A stretch of 64,000 bases of DNA from Sphingomonas taxi. GTDB taxonomy: Bacteria > Pseudomonadota > Alphaproteobacteria > Sphingomonadales > Sphingomonadaceae. The position numbers and the translations under genes are program-made. This document shows positions 45,707 to 54,411 of the stretch, piece by piece; position 1 is the stretch's first letter; the number at the start of each line of letters is the position of its first letter. The notes under the pieces were generated by a model. It made no database searches. It saw only the letters and a list, made by a program, of their open reading frames with translations, and was not told the origin of the DNA. The stretch is from the NCBI RefSeq assembly GCF_000764535.1, contig NZ_CP009571.1:3720001-3784000 (forward strand), in the 5' to 3' direction.

Positions 45707-46465
45707 CTACAGCAGCAATTCCTGCGTGGTGGCGCGGCCGACGGCGCCGCCGCCGCTGCGGCGGTCCATCTCGGCATTGGCGGTGAAGCGGATGTCGGGA
45801 TCGCGATCGGCCATGAACGCCATCAGGCTCTCGTGGTCGAGCTCGCTCCACGCCTTGCCGCGATGCGGGCCGTAGCGGACGCGCGGGATCAGGCCGGGCG
45901 TGCGCGACCAGTCGAGCAATTGCGCGACGCTCGCCTCGTTGAGCTGGTCGCGCAGATGATGCGCGGTGACATAGGCGTCGGGGAAGGCGCGGTGGACGGG
46001 CAGGCCGCGGTCATGATCGAGCCCGTCGGGTTTGCGCCAGTAGCGCAGCACCTGGTTGGAGAAGCTCGGCGAATCGGGCCAGAGGCGCAGCGCGCATTTC
46101 CAGGTGCAGATCCACTCCTGACCATGGGTAAGATTAGGAGTGCAGAATTGCTGCTCGAAATCGGCGCGGTGCGCGGCGAGCGCGAGGCGGCGCGGATAAG
46201 GATCGAGCACGCGGCGGGCGACGTCGTGCCACCACGGCGCCTCGGCGACATGCTCGTCGAGGATATGGTGGATCGCCTGGGTGATCGGCGGGATGGCGCG
46301 GCCGGGGTTGACCAGGATCGCGCCGCCTTCGCCTTCCAATTCCCAGCGGCCATCCTGCTGGAGCGCGACGTCCTGCCAGCCGATCTCGCACACGCCATGC
46401 GCCGGCGGCGCGCTGCCGGTGGTTTCGAGGTCGATGACGCGGATGATCTGGGGGGTGGGTCGCAT
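45707..46465 (-). CDS. DEDDh-type 3'-5' exonuclease
   Basis: A 252-aa protein with an exonuclease fold like DNA polymerase III epsilon. Motif I is VIDLETTG (D12, E14), motif II lies around AHRADFEQQF and motif III is HRAFPDAYVT, with the H-x4-D spacing of DEDDh enzymes. About 85 C-terminal residues (GLIPRVRYGPHRGKAWSELD) form a second element related to short C-terminal domains in some exonucleases. It is single-copy here, with no polymerase domain, so a repair or RNA-processing role is more likely than replication proofreading. Confidence 0.85.
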   Translation of the reverse strand: MRPTPQIIRVIDLETTGSAPPAHGVCEIGWQDVALQQDGRWELEGEGGAILVNPGRAIPPITQAIHHILDEHVAEAPWWHDVARRVLDPYPRRLALAAHRADFEQQFCTPNLTHGQEWICTWKCALRLWPDSPSFSNQVLRYWRKPDGLDHDRGLPVHRAFPDAYVTAHHLRDQLNEASVAQLLDWSRTPGLIPRVRYGPHRGKAWSELDHESLMAFMADRDPDIRFTANAEMDRRSGGGAVGRATTQELLL

Positions 46466-46554
46466 TATGCCCTAAATGGGCGCTTGCGGGCGATTATGCC
46501 AGTGCGAAGGGGGCGGCCCTGCCGTTCGTCGTCGGGATGACGATCGGGCGGACC

Positions 46555-47019
46555 TCACCGATACTCGTCGTCGTCGATGTCCATCTCGCGCACCCCGCGC
46601 AGGCGGCGGGCGCGGTCGACGAGCTTGCGCAGGCCTTCGCGGCGCTCGCGCGCGGCGGGGATGTCGCGCAGCACGAATTGCGCGTTGCCGGTGGTGCGGT
46701 CCGACGAGGTGATGGTGATCGTGCCGATGTCGGTGATCTGGTTGACCAGCGAATAGTCGACGCGCACGTCCTTGATCCGGTACAGTTCGATCTCGTCGAT
46801 CGACTTCATGACGAGGCCGCGCTTCACGATCAGCCGCTGGTCGGTGATCTCATAGGACGCCGACAGATTCTGTAGCCAGCGCACCGCGATGACGATCAGG
46901 CCGACGCCGATCGCACAGGCGAGGATGGTCAGCCAGCCGGTGAAGCTGCCGAACAGCCAGCGATTGGTGCTCGAGCGGAAATTGTCGACCGGCCGTTCCG
47001 TGCTGTAGGTCCCCACCAT
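46555..47019 (-). CDS. Membrane-anchored bacterial PH-domain protein
   Basis: A 154-aa protein with two close hydrophobic stretches (GSFTGWLTILACAIGVGLIVIA in part, about 24-46), then a bacterial PH domain (bPH2/DUF304): YEITDQRLIVKRGLVMKSIDEIELYRIKDV is typical. The C-terminus is charged. The function is unknown. It lies 30 nt after the phosphomannomutase stop on the same strand, so it may be read from the mipZ operon. Confidence 0.82.
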   Translation of the reverse strand: MVGTYSTERPVDNFRSSTNRWLFGSFTGWLTILACAIGVGLIVIAVRWLQNLSASYEITDQRLIVKRGLVMKSIDEIELYRIKDVRVDYSLVNQITDIGTITITSSDRTTGNAQFVLRDIPAARERREGLRKLVDRARRLRGVREMDIDDDEYR

Positions 47020-47049
47020 AAGCCGACCCTATCCGGCGCGCCGCGGCTG

Positions 47050-48417
47050 TCAATCGCGTGTGACGCCCGACGCCGCCAGCGCCGCGTCGATCGCGGCGAG
47101 CAGCGCGTCGAGCCCGGCCTGATCGGCGGATTCGGCGCGGGCGGTGAGCACGTCCTGCGTGTTCGAGGCACGCAGCAGCCACCAGCCCCGCGGCGTCGTC
47201 ACGCGGACGCCGTCGATCGCGATCACCGCCGTGCCGGCGGCTTCGAGGCGGGTGCGGACCTCGTCGATCACTGCGAACTTGCGCGCGGGATCGACCGGGA
47301 AGCGCAGGTCGGGGGTGTTGACGAGCGGCGGCATCGCGTCGCGTAATTGGGTGAGCGAGCGGCCGGACAGATGTACCGCGCGGATCAATTGCACCGCGGC
47401 GTGGAGCGCGTCGTCGAAGCCGTACCAATCGTGCGCGAAGAAGATATGGCCGCTGAGCTCGCCGGCGATCGGCGCGTGGTGCGCGAGCATCGCCTCCTTC
47501 ATCAGGCTGTGGCCCGTCGCGCCCATCACCGGCGTACCGCCGAGCTCGGCGATGCGGTCGAAGACGAATTGCGAGGATTTGACGTCAGCGACGACGGTCG
47601 CGCCGGGCAGATCGGCGAGCACCGGCGCGATCAGCAGGCTGAGCAACTGGTCGCCCCACAGCACGCGGCCCGCGCCGTCGACCGCACCGATGCGGTCACC
47701 GTCGCCGTCGAAGGCGATGCCGAAGTCGAGTCCCTCGCGGCGGACCAGCGCCTTGAGGTCGTCGAGATTATGTTCCTCGGTCGGGTCGGGGTGGTGGTTG
47801 GGGAAGCGGCCGTCGACCTCGGTGTAGAGCAGATGATGCTCGCCGGGGAGCTGCGCGGTCAGCGCCTCGACCGCGGGGCCAGCGGCGCCGTTGCCGCAGT
47901 CCCAGCCGATCCGGTAGCTGCCGCCGCCGTGGCCGGCGAGGAGCCGCGCGACATAGGCGTCGAGCACGTCGGCGTCGGTGACGGTGCCGGCACCCGCGCT
48001 CCACGCGCCCGCGGCGGCGAGGCGGGCGAGATCCTGCACGTCGGCGCCGTAGAAGGAGCGGTGGCCGAGCACCATCTTGAAGCCGTTGTCGTCGCGCGGA
48101 TTGTGGCTGCCGGTGACGTGGATGCCGGCGTCGACGCCGAGCGTCGCCTCGGCGAAATAGAGCATCGGCGTCGGGCCGATGCCGATCCGCACCACATCGA
48201 CGCCGCCCGCGGTAAGGCCGGCGACCAGCGCCGCCTCGAGCTCGGGCGAGGACAGGCGGCCATCGCGGCCGACCGCGACGCGGTGGCCGCCGGCGGCGCG
48301 AACGCGGGTGGCGAAGCTGCGGCCGATCGCCGTGGCGTCGGGGGTGCCGAGGTTGCGGCCGACGGTGCCGCGCACATCATATTCCCGCAGGATCGCGGGC
48401 GACAGGACGTGGCTCAT
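47050..48417 (-). CDS. Phosphomannomutase/phosphoglucomutase (AlgC/ManB type)
   Basis: A 455-aa alpha-D-phosphohexomutase. It shows REYDVRGTVGRNL at the start, the catalytic phosphoserine loop HVTGSHNPRDDNGFK (about 99-113), the metal loop FDGDGDRIGAVD (about 234-245), sugar loop GELSGHIFFAHDWYGFDD and the phosphate-binding loop RASNTQDVLT near the end. It interconverts mannose or glucose 6- and 1-phosphates for GDP-mannose and exopolysaccharide precursors. It overlaps the J-domain gene by ATGA. Confidence 0.94.
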   Translation of the reverse strand: MSHVLSPAILREYDVRGTVGRNLGTPDATAIGRSFATRVRAAGGHRVAVGRDGRLSSPELEAALVAGLTAGGVDVVRIGIGPTPMLYFAEATLGVDAGIHVTGSHNPRDDNGFKMVLGHRSFYGADVQDLARLAAAGAWSAGAGTVTDADVLDAYVARLLAGHGGGSYRIGWDCGNGAAGPAVEALTAQLPGEHHLLYTEVDGRFPNHHPDPTEEHNLDDLKALVRREGLDFGIAFDGDGDRIGAVDGAGRVLWGDQLLSLLIAPVLADLPGATVVADVKSSQFVFDRIAELGGTPVMGATGHSLMKEAMLAHHAPIAGELSGHIFFAHDWYGFDDALHAAVQLIRAVHLSGRSLTQLRDAMPPLVNTPDLRFPVDPARKFAVIDEVRTRLEAAGTAVIAIDGVRVTTPRGWWLLRASNTQDVLTARAESADQAGLDALLAAIDAALAASGVTRD

Positions 48418-48677
48418 CCGCCGCGGCGCAGCGCGCCGAGCAGCAGGTCGCGCGCCGCGTTGATCTCGGTGCTCGCCGCCGCCGAGCCGCCGCGATCGGG
48501 ATGCGCTTCGGCGAGCAGGCGGCGATGCGCGGCGCGGATCTCGCTTTCGTCGGCCCCGGCGCGCAGGCCGAGCACCCGGTGCGCGCGCTGCGTGTCGGTG
48601 AGCGTCGCGCGTTTGGGGGCGGGGCGGAGATAATGCCAGGCGAACCAGATCAATGCGATCGCGAGCAGCCACTTCAT
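48414..48677 (-). CDS. Small membrane-anchored J-domain protein
   Basis: An 87-aa protein with one N-terminal helix (WLLAIALIWFAWHYL, about 3-17) and a J domain with the HPD tripeptide in LLAEAHPDRGGS (about 54-65). It would recruit and stimulate an Hsp70 at the membrane. Both ends overlap neighbours by ATGA, placing it between mipZ and the phosphomannomutase gene. The domain is short but contains helices II and III. Confidence 0.88.
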   Translation of the reverse strand: MKWLLAIALIWFAWHYLRPAPKRATLTDTQRAHRVLGLRAGADESEIRAAHRRLLAEAHPDRGGSAAASTEINAARDLLLGALRRGG

Positions 48678-49513
48678 GCGGCGAACTGCGGCGCGGCGGG
48701 CTCGGGCAATTGCAGTGCGCTCATCATCTCGCGCAACTCCTGGCGCGAGGCGACGTGGCCGAGGCCCATCGCGCCGAATTCCTTCGAATCGATCATCGTC
48801 AGCCCGGCGGGGAACAGCTCGCGATAGATGACGCGTTCGCCGAGGCCGGGGATGATGCGGAAGCCGACGCGCTTGGCGAGCTGGCCGAGCGCATCCGACA
48901 CGCGGCGCATGTTGCGCGCCTCGATATGCTGCAGGCGGTTGCGCAGCACGACCCAGTCGATCTGGGTGCCGTCGGCGCGGGCGCGCTGCTTGCGCGCGTC
49001 CCAGATCAGCTCCGAATAGAAACTCGGCCGGGTGACGTTGAACGTCTCGGGATCGACCTGGCCGATCAGGTCGAAGTCGACGAAACTGTCGTTCATCGGC
49101 GTGACCAGGGTGTTGGACAGCGCCGCAGCGGTGCGCGCGAAATAATCGTCGCGGCCGGGCGTGTCGATGATCAGGAAGTCGGCACCCTCCGACAGGCGCT
49201 GCCACGTCTCCTCGAACACCGACTCGCTCTCGCCGTCGTGCGTCGCGTGGATCGGCATCGGCAGGTCGCTGCCGGTCCGCTTGATCGTCGCGGCGCGGTT
49301 CTCGAGATAGCGGCCGACGGTACGCTGGCGATGGTCGAGGTCGAAACAGGCGACCTTGGCGCCCTTGGCGGCGAGCGCGATGGCGACGTGCACCGCCGTC
49401 GTCGACTTGCCGGTGCCGCCTTTTTCATTGGCGAAGACGATGACGTGTGGCCCTGCGGGCACGGTTCGTTCCTTATCGATGCTGGCGGGTTGCTCGGTCA
49501 CGACGCTCTTCAT
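48674..49513 (-). CDS. mipZ: MipZ, division-plane positioning ATPase
   Basis: A 279-aa ParA/MinD-type ATPase. The deviant Walker A is FANEKGGTGKSTTAVHVAIA (about 28-47), followed by CFDLDHRQRTVGRYLENR and LIIDTPGRDD. The combination is characteristic of MipZ, which forms a gradient from the poles and inhibits FtsZ away from midcell in alphaproteobacteria. ATG 49513 is near the start of the conserved fold. It is divergent from panC with only 35 bp between the starts, and it overlaps the J-domain gene downstream. Confidence 0.95.
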   Translation of the reverse strand: MKSVVTEQPASIDKERTVPAGPHVIVFANEKGGTGKSTTAVHVAIALAAKGAKVACFDLDHRQRTVGRYLENRAATIKRTGSDLPMPIHATHDGESESVFEETWQRLSEGADFLIIDTPGRDDYFARTAAALSNTLVTPMNDSFVDFDLIGQVDPETFNVTRPSFYSELIWDARKQRARADGTQIDWVVLRNRLQHIEARNMRRVSDALGQLAKRVGFRIIPGLGERVIYRELFPAGLTMIDSKEFGAMGLGHVASRQELREMMSALQLPEPAAPQFAA

Positions 49514-49548
49514 AGAAGCCGCGCGCTCATTGTTCGAGGGATTAAACG

Positions 49549-50394
49549 GTGCTGACGGTTGGAGACCTGGACGGGCTGCGCGCGGCGGTCGCCGCATTCC
49601 GCGCCGACGGCGCGACGATCGCGCTGGTGCCGACGATGGGCGCGCTGCACGCCGGCCATATGGCGCTGGTCGAGGCGGCCCGCCGGCCGGGCACCAAGGT
49701 GATCGCCTCGATCTTCGTCAACCCCAGGCAATTCGGCCCGAACGAGGACCTCGCCCGCTATCCGCGGCGCGAGGCGGCCGACGCGCGACTGCTCGCCGAG
49801 GGTGGCTGCGACCTGCTGTGGCTGCCGCCGGTCGAGGTGATGTATCCGGCGGGCTTCGCGACCAACGTCGGCGTGACCGGGGTCAGCGACGGCTTCGACG
49901 GCGCGGCGCGGCCGGCCCATTTCGACGGCGTCGCCACGGTCGTCACCAAATTGTTCAACCAGACCGGTGCCGACATCGCCTATTTCGGCGAGAAGGACTT
50001 CCAGCAGCTCGCCGTGATCCGCCGCGTCGTCGCCGACCTCGACATGGCGATCGAGATCGTCGGGGTGCCGACGCAGCGCGACGACGACGGCCTCGCGCTG
50101 TCGTCGCGCAACATCTACCTCGACGACGAGCAGCGCGCCAAGGCGGTGGCGCTGCCGCGCGCGCTCGGCGTCGCGGCGCGGGCGGTGGGGCGCGGCGACG
50201 ATGTCGAGACCGCGCTTGCCGAGGCGCGAGCGACGCTGACCGCGGCGGGGTTCGCGATCGATTACGTCGCGCTCGCCGATGCCGAGACGCTGGCCGAGTC
50301 GCCCGCGGCGGATCGCCCGCGCCGGCTGCTCGCCGCGGCGCGGATGGGCGCGACGCGGCTGATCGACAATGTCGCGATCGAGCCGATTGGCTAA
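49549..50394 (+). CDS. panC: Pantoate-beta-alanine ligase
   Basis: A 281-aa enzyme that joins pantoate and beta-alanine with ATP to give pantothenate. Motifs are LVPTMGALHAGHMALV (about 25-40), FVNPRQFGPNEDLARYPR (about 59-76), the ATP/pantoate block YFGEKDFQQLAVIRR (about 145-159) and LALSSRNIYL (about 182). The start is GTG 49549 with GAGGG about 8 nt upstream. panB is not in the window. Confidence 0.96.
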   Translation: MLTVGDLDGLRAAVAAFRADGATIALVPTMGALHAGHMALVEAARRPGTKVIASIFVNPRQFGPNEDLARYPRREAADARLLAEGGCDLLWLPPVEVMYPAGFATNVGVTGVSDGFDGAARPAHFDGVATVVTKLFNQTGADIAYFGEKDFQQLAVIRRVVADLDMAIEIVGVPTQRDDDGLALSSRNIYLDDEQRAKAVALPRALGVAARAVGRGDDVETALAEARATLTAAGFAIDYVALADAETLAESPAADRPRRLLAAARMGATRLIDNVAIEPIG

Positions 50395-50472
50395 AAAGCG
50401 CAGTTGCCGAGCCGTTAACCAATTGTCAGGACGAATCGCGGATGGTGCCCTCATGAACGATGGGGGCAAACC

Positions 50473-50769
50473 ATGGGCAACAGTTTCAAGAGCGCACAAA
50501 TCCTCATAGACAGCCGTATCGCCGACGCGATGCGCGGCCGGCCGGAGGCATTGTTCGACCTCGGCGTCTGCTACCAGACCGGCACCGCCGGCGCGGGCGT
50601 CGACCTGATCGAGGCACATAAATGGTTCAACCTCGCCGCGGTGGCGGGCTTCAGCGAAGCCGCTTATGCGCGCGCCGAGGTCGCCGACAACATGACCGCG
50701 CGCGAGATCGCGCTGGCGCAACGCCAGGCGCGCAACTGGCTGGGCATGACGCAGCGGCAGGCGGCGTAA
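50473..50769 (+). CDS. Short Sel1/TPR-like repeat protein
   Basis: A 98-aa helical protein. ALFDLGVCYQTGTAGAGVDL and EAHKWFNLAAVAGFSEAAYA (about 26-65) form one Sel1-like repeat, a protein-interaction motif. There is no signal peptide or catalytic motif. A GC hairpin (CCGCCCG..CGGGCGG, 50788-50806) follows the stop. The partner is unknown. Confidence 0.8.
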   Translation: MGNSFKSAQILIDSRIADAMRGRPEALFDLGVCYQTGTAGAGVDLIEAHKWFNLAAVAGFSEAAYARAEVADNMTAREIALAQRQARNWLGMTQRQAA

Positions 50770-50975
50770 CCGACTCCGGGTGCGAGACCGCCCGCCCGAC
50801 GGGCGGCGCCGGCCCATTGAAGGCGTTCGCGTCGCAATCGTCCCTGCACGGTGTCAGCCTCGTGTCGGGGACGGCGATCGCACAGCGCGCCGAAACCGGA
50901 GCAGGCGACGTTTCGTAACGAAACCTTGTCATCCGGCTGCTATCCTTGGCCGATGCAGCACCAGAGCCGCGGCCC

Positions 50976-51596
50976 ATGTTCGCCATTTTCCTGACCCCTG
51001 CCTATGCGCCGTTCGCAATCGCATTCGTGGTGATGATCGGTATCGGGCTCATTGAGGCGATCGGCCTGGGGCTTGGCCATCTCGATGTGCATGCCGACCT
51101 GCACGCCGAGACGGACGGCGGCGGCGTGCTCGACTGGCTCGGGCTTGGCCATGAACTGCCGATCCTGATCTGGCTGACGTCGCTGCTCGGCTGCTTCACA
51201 CTTGCCGGCATCGCCATCCAGCAGGGTGCGACGTTGGTGACGGGCAGCCCGCTCGGCTGGGGCGTGGCCTCTGGCGCCGCGCTGTTCGCCGGCGCCATGC
51301 TCAACACGCTGGCGGCCAACGGTCTCGCCCGCGTGATGCCGGGTTTCGAAAGCAGCGTGATCTCGACCGACGACTTGCTCCGCCGCCGCGGCACGATCCT
51401 GGAAGGCGTCGCGCGCCGCGGATCGCCGGCGCGCGCGAAGGTCGTCGATCAACACGGGCAGGCGCATTTCATCATGGTCGAGCCGCATGACGACAAGGAC
51501 GCGATCGCCGCCGGCGAGACCGCGCTGATCGTCCGCCGCGACGGCACGATGTTCTATGCGCTGCCAGACACCAACGTGCTTCTGCAGCCGATCTGA
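50976..51596 (+). CDS. yqiJ: YqiJ-like NfeD-family membrane protein
   Basis: A 206-aa membrane protein with several helices (about 8-30, 60-82 and 88-118), then an OB-fold-like C-terminal domain (RRGTILEGVARRGSPARAKV). It is the usual partner of YqiK flotillin, and its gene lies 25 nt before that gene. ATG 50976 directly precedes the first helix; an in-frame TTG ten codons upstream is less likely. The pair is thought to organise membrane microdomains. Confidence 0.87.
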   Translation: MFAIFLTPAYAPFAIAFVVMIGIGLIEAIGLGLGHLDVHADLHAETDGGGVLDWLGLGHELPILIWLTSLLGCFTLAGIAIQQGATLVTGSPLGWGVASGAALFAGAMLNTLAANGLARVMPGFESSVISTDDLLRRRGTILEGVARRGSPARAKVVDQHGQAHFIMVEPHDDKDAIAAGETALIVRRDGTMFYALPDTNVLLQPI

Positions 51597-51621
51597 CCAA
51601 CGCCAAACCGGGGAGGGGCTC

Positions 51622-53358
51622 ATGCCCGCACAGCTACTGAACGTCCTGATCTACGCCGGCATCGTGCTGTTCGCGCTCGTCGTGATCGGTGTCATCCTGA
51701 CCCGTCTTTACCGTCGCGCGACCAAGGACGTCGCATTGATCCGCACCGGCTTCGGCGGCGAGAAGGTCGTGCTCAACGGCGGCATCATGGTGATCCCCGT
51801 CCTGCACGAACTGATGCAGGTCCGGCTGACGACGGTGAAGCTGGAGGTGTCGCGCCTCAACAAGGATGCGCTGATCACGCTCGACAAACTGCGTGTCGAT
51901 GTCGTCGGCCTGTTCCACATCAAGGTGAAGCCCGACGCGGAGTCGATCGCCGCGGCGGCGCAGACGCTCGGCGACTCGGTCAACAACCCCGATGCGGTGA
52001 AATCGCTCCTCGACGGCAAGCTGGTGTCGGCGTTGCGGTCGGTCGCGGCGACGATGACGATGGAGCACCTGCACGCCAATCGCGCCGACTTCATCCAGAA
52101 GGTGCAGGAAGCGCTGATGACCGACCTGGATATGAACGGCTTCCAGCTCGAATCGGTCAGTATCACGCATTTCGATCAGACCGCGTTCGAGCATTTCAAC
52201 GAGAACAACGCCTTCGATGCCGAGGGGTTGACCGTGCTCACGCGGACCATCGAAGAGCGCAAGAAGATCCGTAACGACATCGTCGCCACCAATCGCGTCG
52301 AGATCGAACAGCGCAACCTCGATGCGAACAACCAGTCGCTCGAGATCGCGCAGGCCGCGGAACAGGCGCGGCTGACGCAGGAGCAGACGCTCTCCGCCCG
52401 ACGCGCCGAGCAGGCGACGGCGATCGCCACCGCCGAAGCCGAGCAGACCCGGCTGGCCGAGATCGCACGCATCACCGCCAGCCAGGCGAAGACCGTCGCG
52501 CAGACCGAAGCGGACAAGGTGATCCAGACCGCGACGATCGCCCGAGACGGTGCGATCCAGACGGCGACGATCGAGCGCGACCGGACGATCGAGATCGCCC
52601 GGATCACCACCGCAGTACAGACCGCGCAGAAGTCCGAGGAGGAATCGACCGCGACCGCTGCCGCGAACGAAGCGCGTGCGCTCGCCGTACGCGCCGAGGA
52701 AAGCGTCGCCACCGCCAAGGCGACGGAGATCGCCAACCGCAACAAGAACGTCGCGGTGATCGCCGCCACCCAGCGCGCGCAGGAGGAAGCGGTCGGCATC
52801 ACCGTCGCCGCGACCGCCGAGAAGGAGGCCGCCGAGGCGCGCGCCAGTGCGCTCCGCACGGAGGCGACCGCCGAAGCCGATGCGGAGAAGGCGCGTGCAG
52901 AAGGACGCGAGGCGGCGTTCAAGGTCGATGCCGCCGGTCAGGCTTCGCTGAACGAGGCGACCAATCTGCTGAGCGATGCGCAAACCGCGCTGCTGATCCG
53001 CCGCGCGATGCTCGACGCGCTGCCGGCGATCATCGCCGCGGCAAGCAAGCCGATCGAGAACATCGACAAGATCAGCATCGTCGATGCTCGCGGGCTGCAT
53101 GGCGACGGCAGCGGTGCCGGCGACGGCGCAGCGGGCGGGGGGCAGGGCAATCTCGCCGATGCCGCGGTGGCCGCGGCGATGCGCTATCGCGTCGGCGGGC
53201 CGCTCATCGACGGTTTGATGGCCGAACTCGGCATGACCGGCAATTCGTTGAACGGCATGCTGGCCGGAAGCAATGGTGACGGCGCGGCGCCGCGCAGCCC
53301 CGCGGCCGAAGGCCGTCCGGCGACGTTGAACGGCGGTTCGGGCGGCGGGCCGGCCTGA
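51622..53358 (+). CDS. yqiK: YqiK-type flotillin (SPFH protein)
   Basis: A 578-aa flotillin-like protein. An N-terminal membrane helix (about 5-27) is followed by an SPFH domain (about 35-210; GFGGEKVVLNGGIMVIPVLH and related blocks) and a long Ala/Glu/Thr-rich coiled coil (about 215-460). The C-terminus is Gly/Ala/Asp-rich and probably flexible, ending in a GGSGGGPA tail. A strong GGGGAGGGG site precedes ATG 51622. It is expected to oligomerise at the membrane with the YqiJ partner. Confidence 0.92.
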   Translation: MPAQLLNVLIYAGIVLFALVVIGVILTRLYRRATKDVALIRTGFGGEKVVLNGGIMVIPVLHELMQVRLTTVKLEVSRLNKDALITLDKLRVDVVGLFHIKVKPDAESIAAAAQTLGDSVNNPDAVKSLLDGKLVSALRSVAATMTMEHLHANRADFIQKVQEALMTDLDMNGFQLESVSITHFDQTAFEHFNENNAFDAEGLTVLTRTIEERKKIRNDIVATNRVEIEQRNLDANNQSLEIAQAAEQARLTQEQTLSARRAEQATAIATAEAEQTRLAEIARITASQAKTVAQTEADKVIQTATIARDGAIQTATIERDRTIEIARITTAVQTAQKSEEESTATAAANEARALAVRAEESVATAKATEIANRNKNVAVIAATQRAQEEAVGITVAATAEKEAAEARASALRTEATAEADAEKARAEGREAAFKVDAAGQASLNEATNLLSDAQTALLIRRAMLDALPAIIAAASKPIENIDKISIVDARGLHGDGSGAGDGAAGGGQGNLADAAVAAAMRYRVGGPLIDGLMAELGMTGNSLNGMLAGSNGDGAAPRSPAAEGRPATLNGGSGGGPA

Positions 53359-53371
53359 ACGGGGTTGCCGT

Positions 53372-54382
53372 TCACGGCGCGTGGCGGCCCGCCTGCTGCC
53401 CGGCGGCATGCGTCAGACGGTCCCAATTGCCGTGGGCGAATGCCTGTCGTGCGGCGTCGTCGAGCCCGACCGTGTCGAGGAAATGGCGGGGCGCACCGCC
53501 TTCCTTATATTGATACGGGAAATCGGTGGAGAACAGCAGGCGCTCGGGACCGACGATCTCGAGGCAGCGGTGAAGATAGGTCTCGCTCCACATGCCGCTG
53601 CCGGTGACGTACAAATTGGTGCGGGCATAGTCCGACAAGGACCGTTGCAGATCGAGCGCGCGCGCGAAGACCGCCGATGTCCGCTCCAGATAGAAGAGCA
53701 CCACCTCGCCCCAATGGCCGAGGATGATCTGCAAGTCGGGCAGCGCATCGAACACGCCGGCTGCGGCCAGACGCAGCCATTGCAGGCCCGCCTCATAATG
53801 CCAGCCGAGGCCGAACGCCGCCAAAGCGAGGTCGGCGGTTTCGCCGATCCCCGAATAATTGGCCTGACGCACCTCCGCCAGCGGGGTCTGCGGATGGATG
53901 AACAGCGGCACCTGCAGCTCTGCCGCCTTGGCGAGCAGCGGGCGCAGCGCGGGATGATCGAGATGCCGCTCTCGCGTGCGGCCGCAGAGCAGCGCACCCT
54001 TCAATCCGAGATCGCGGACCGCGCGCTCGAGTTCGCGCGGGGCGGCGTCCGTGTCCGGCGTCGGCACGGCGGCCAGGCCCTGAAAGCGGTCGGGATGGCG
54101 GGTACAGGTTTCGGCGATCAGGTCGTTGACCCTCTGCGCCGTTTCGACCGCGGCGGCGGGGGCGAGATTGTGCAGCCCGGGCGTGGTGAGCGAGAGCACC
54201 TGTACGTCGACGCCCTGCTCGTCCATCAGCGCGATCCGGCCGTCGCCGAGATCCGCGAGGCGGCGGCCGTTTTCGCCGCCATCGGCGAAGGCCGAGACCG
54301 GATCGTACGGCGGCGGCGCGGCGTCCCAGGCGTCGCGGACGAATGGGGGCAGGATATGCTCTTCGATCGCGATCAGGCGCAT
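53372..54382 (-). CDS. Amidohydrolase-2 family metalloenzyme
   Basis: A 336-aa TIM-barrel enzyme of the ACMSD/gamma-resorcylate decarboxylase superfamily. Possible metal ligands are the N-terminal AIEEH (about 5-9), FIHPQTP (about 165) and STDFPYQY (about 293). No signal peptide. GGGAG lies 7 nt before ATG 54382. It starts 29 nt after the GH5 gene, so the two may be co-transcribed. The substrate, possibly an aromatic acid, is unknown. Confidence 0.87.
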   Translation of the reverse strand: MRLIAIEEHILPPFVRDAWDAAPPPYDPVSAFADGGENGRRLADLGDGRIALMDEQGVDVQVLSLTTPGLHNLAPAAAVETAQRVNDLIAETCTRHPDRFQGLAAVPTPDTDAAPRELERAVRDLGLKGALLCGRTRERHLDHPALRPLLAKAAELQVPLFIHPQTPLAEVRQANYSGIGETADLALAAFGLGWHYEAGLQWLRLAAAGVFDALPDLQIILGHWGEVVLFYLERTSAVFARALDLQRSLSDYARTNLYVTGSGMWSETYLHRCLEIVGPERLLFSTDFPYQYKEGGAPRHFLDTVGLDDAARQAFAHGNWDRLTHAAGQQAGRHAP

Positions 54383-54411
54383 GGGCAATCTCCCGGCAAG
54401 GTCAGCCTCGC

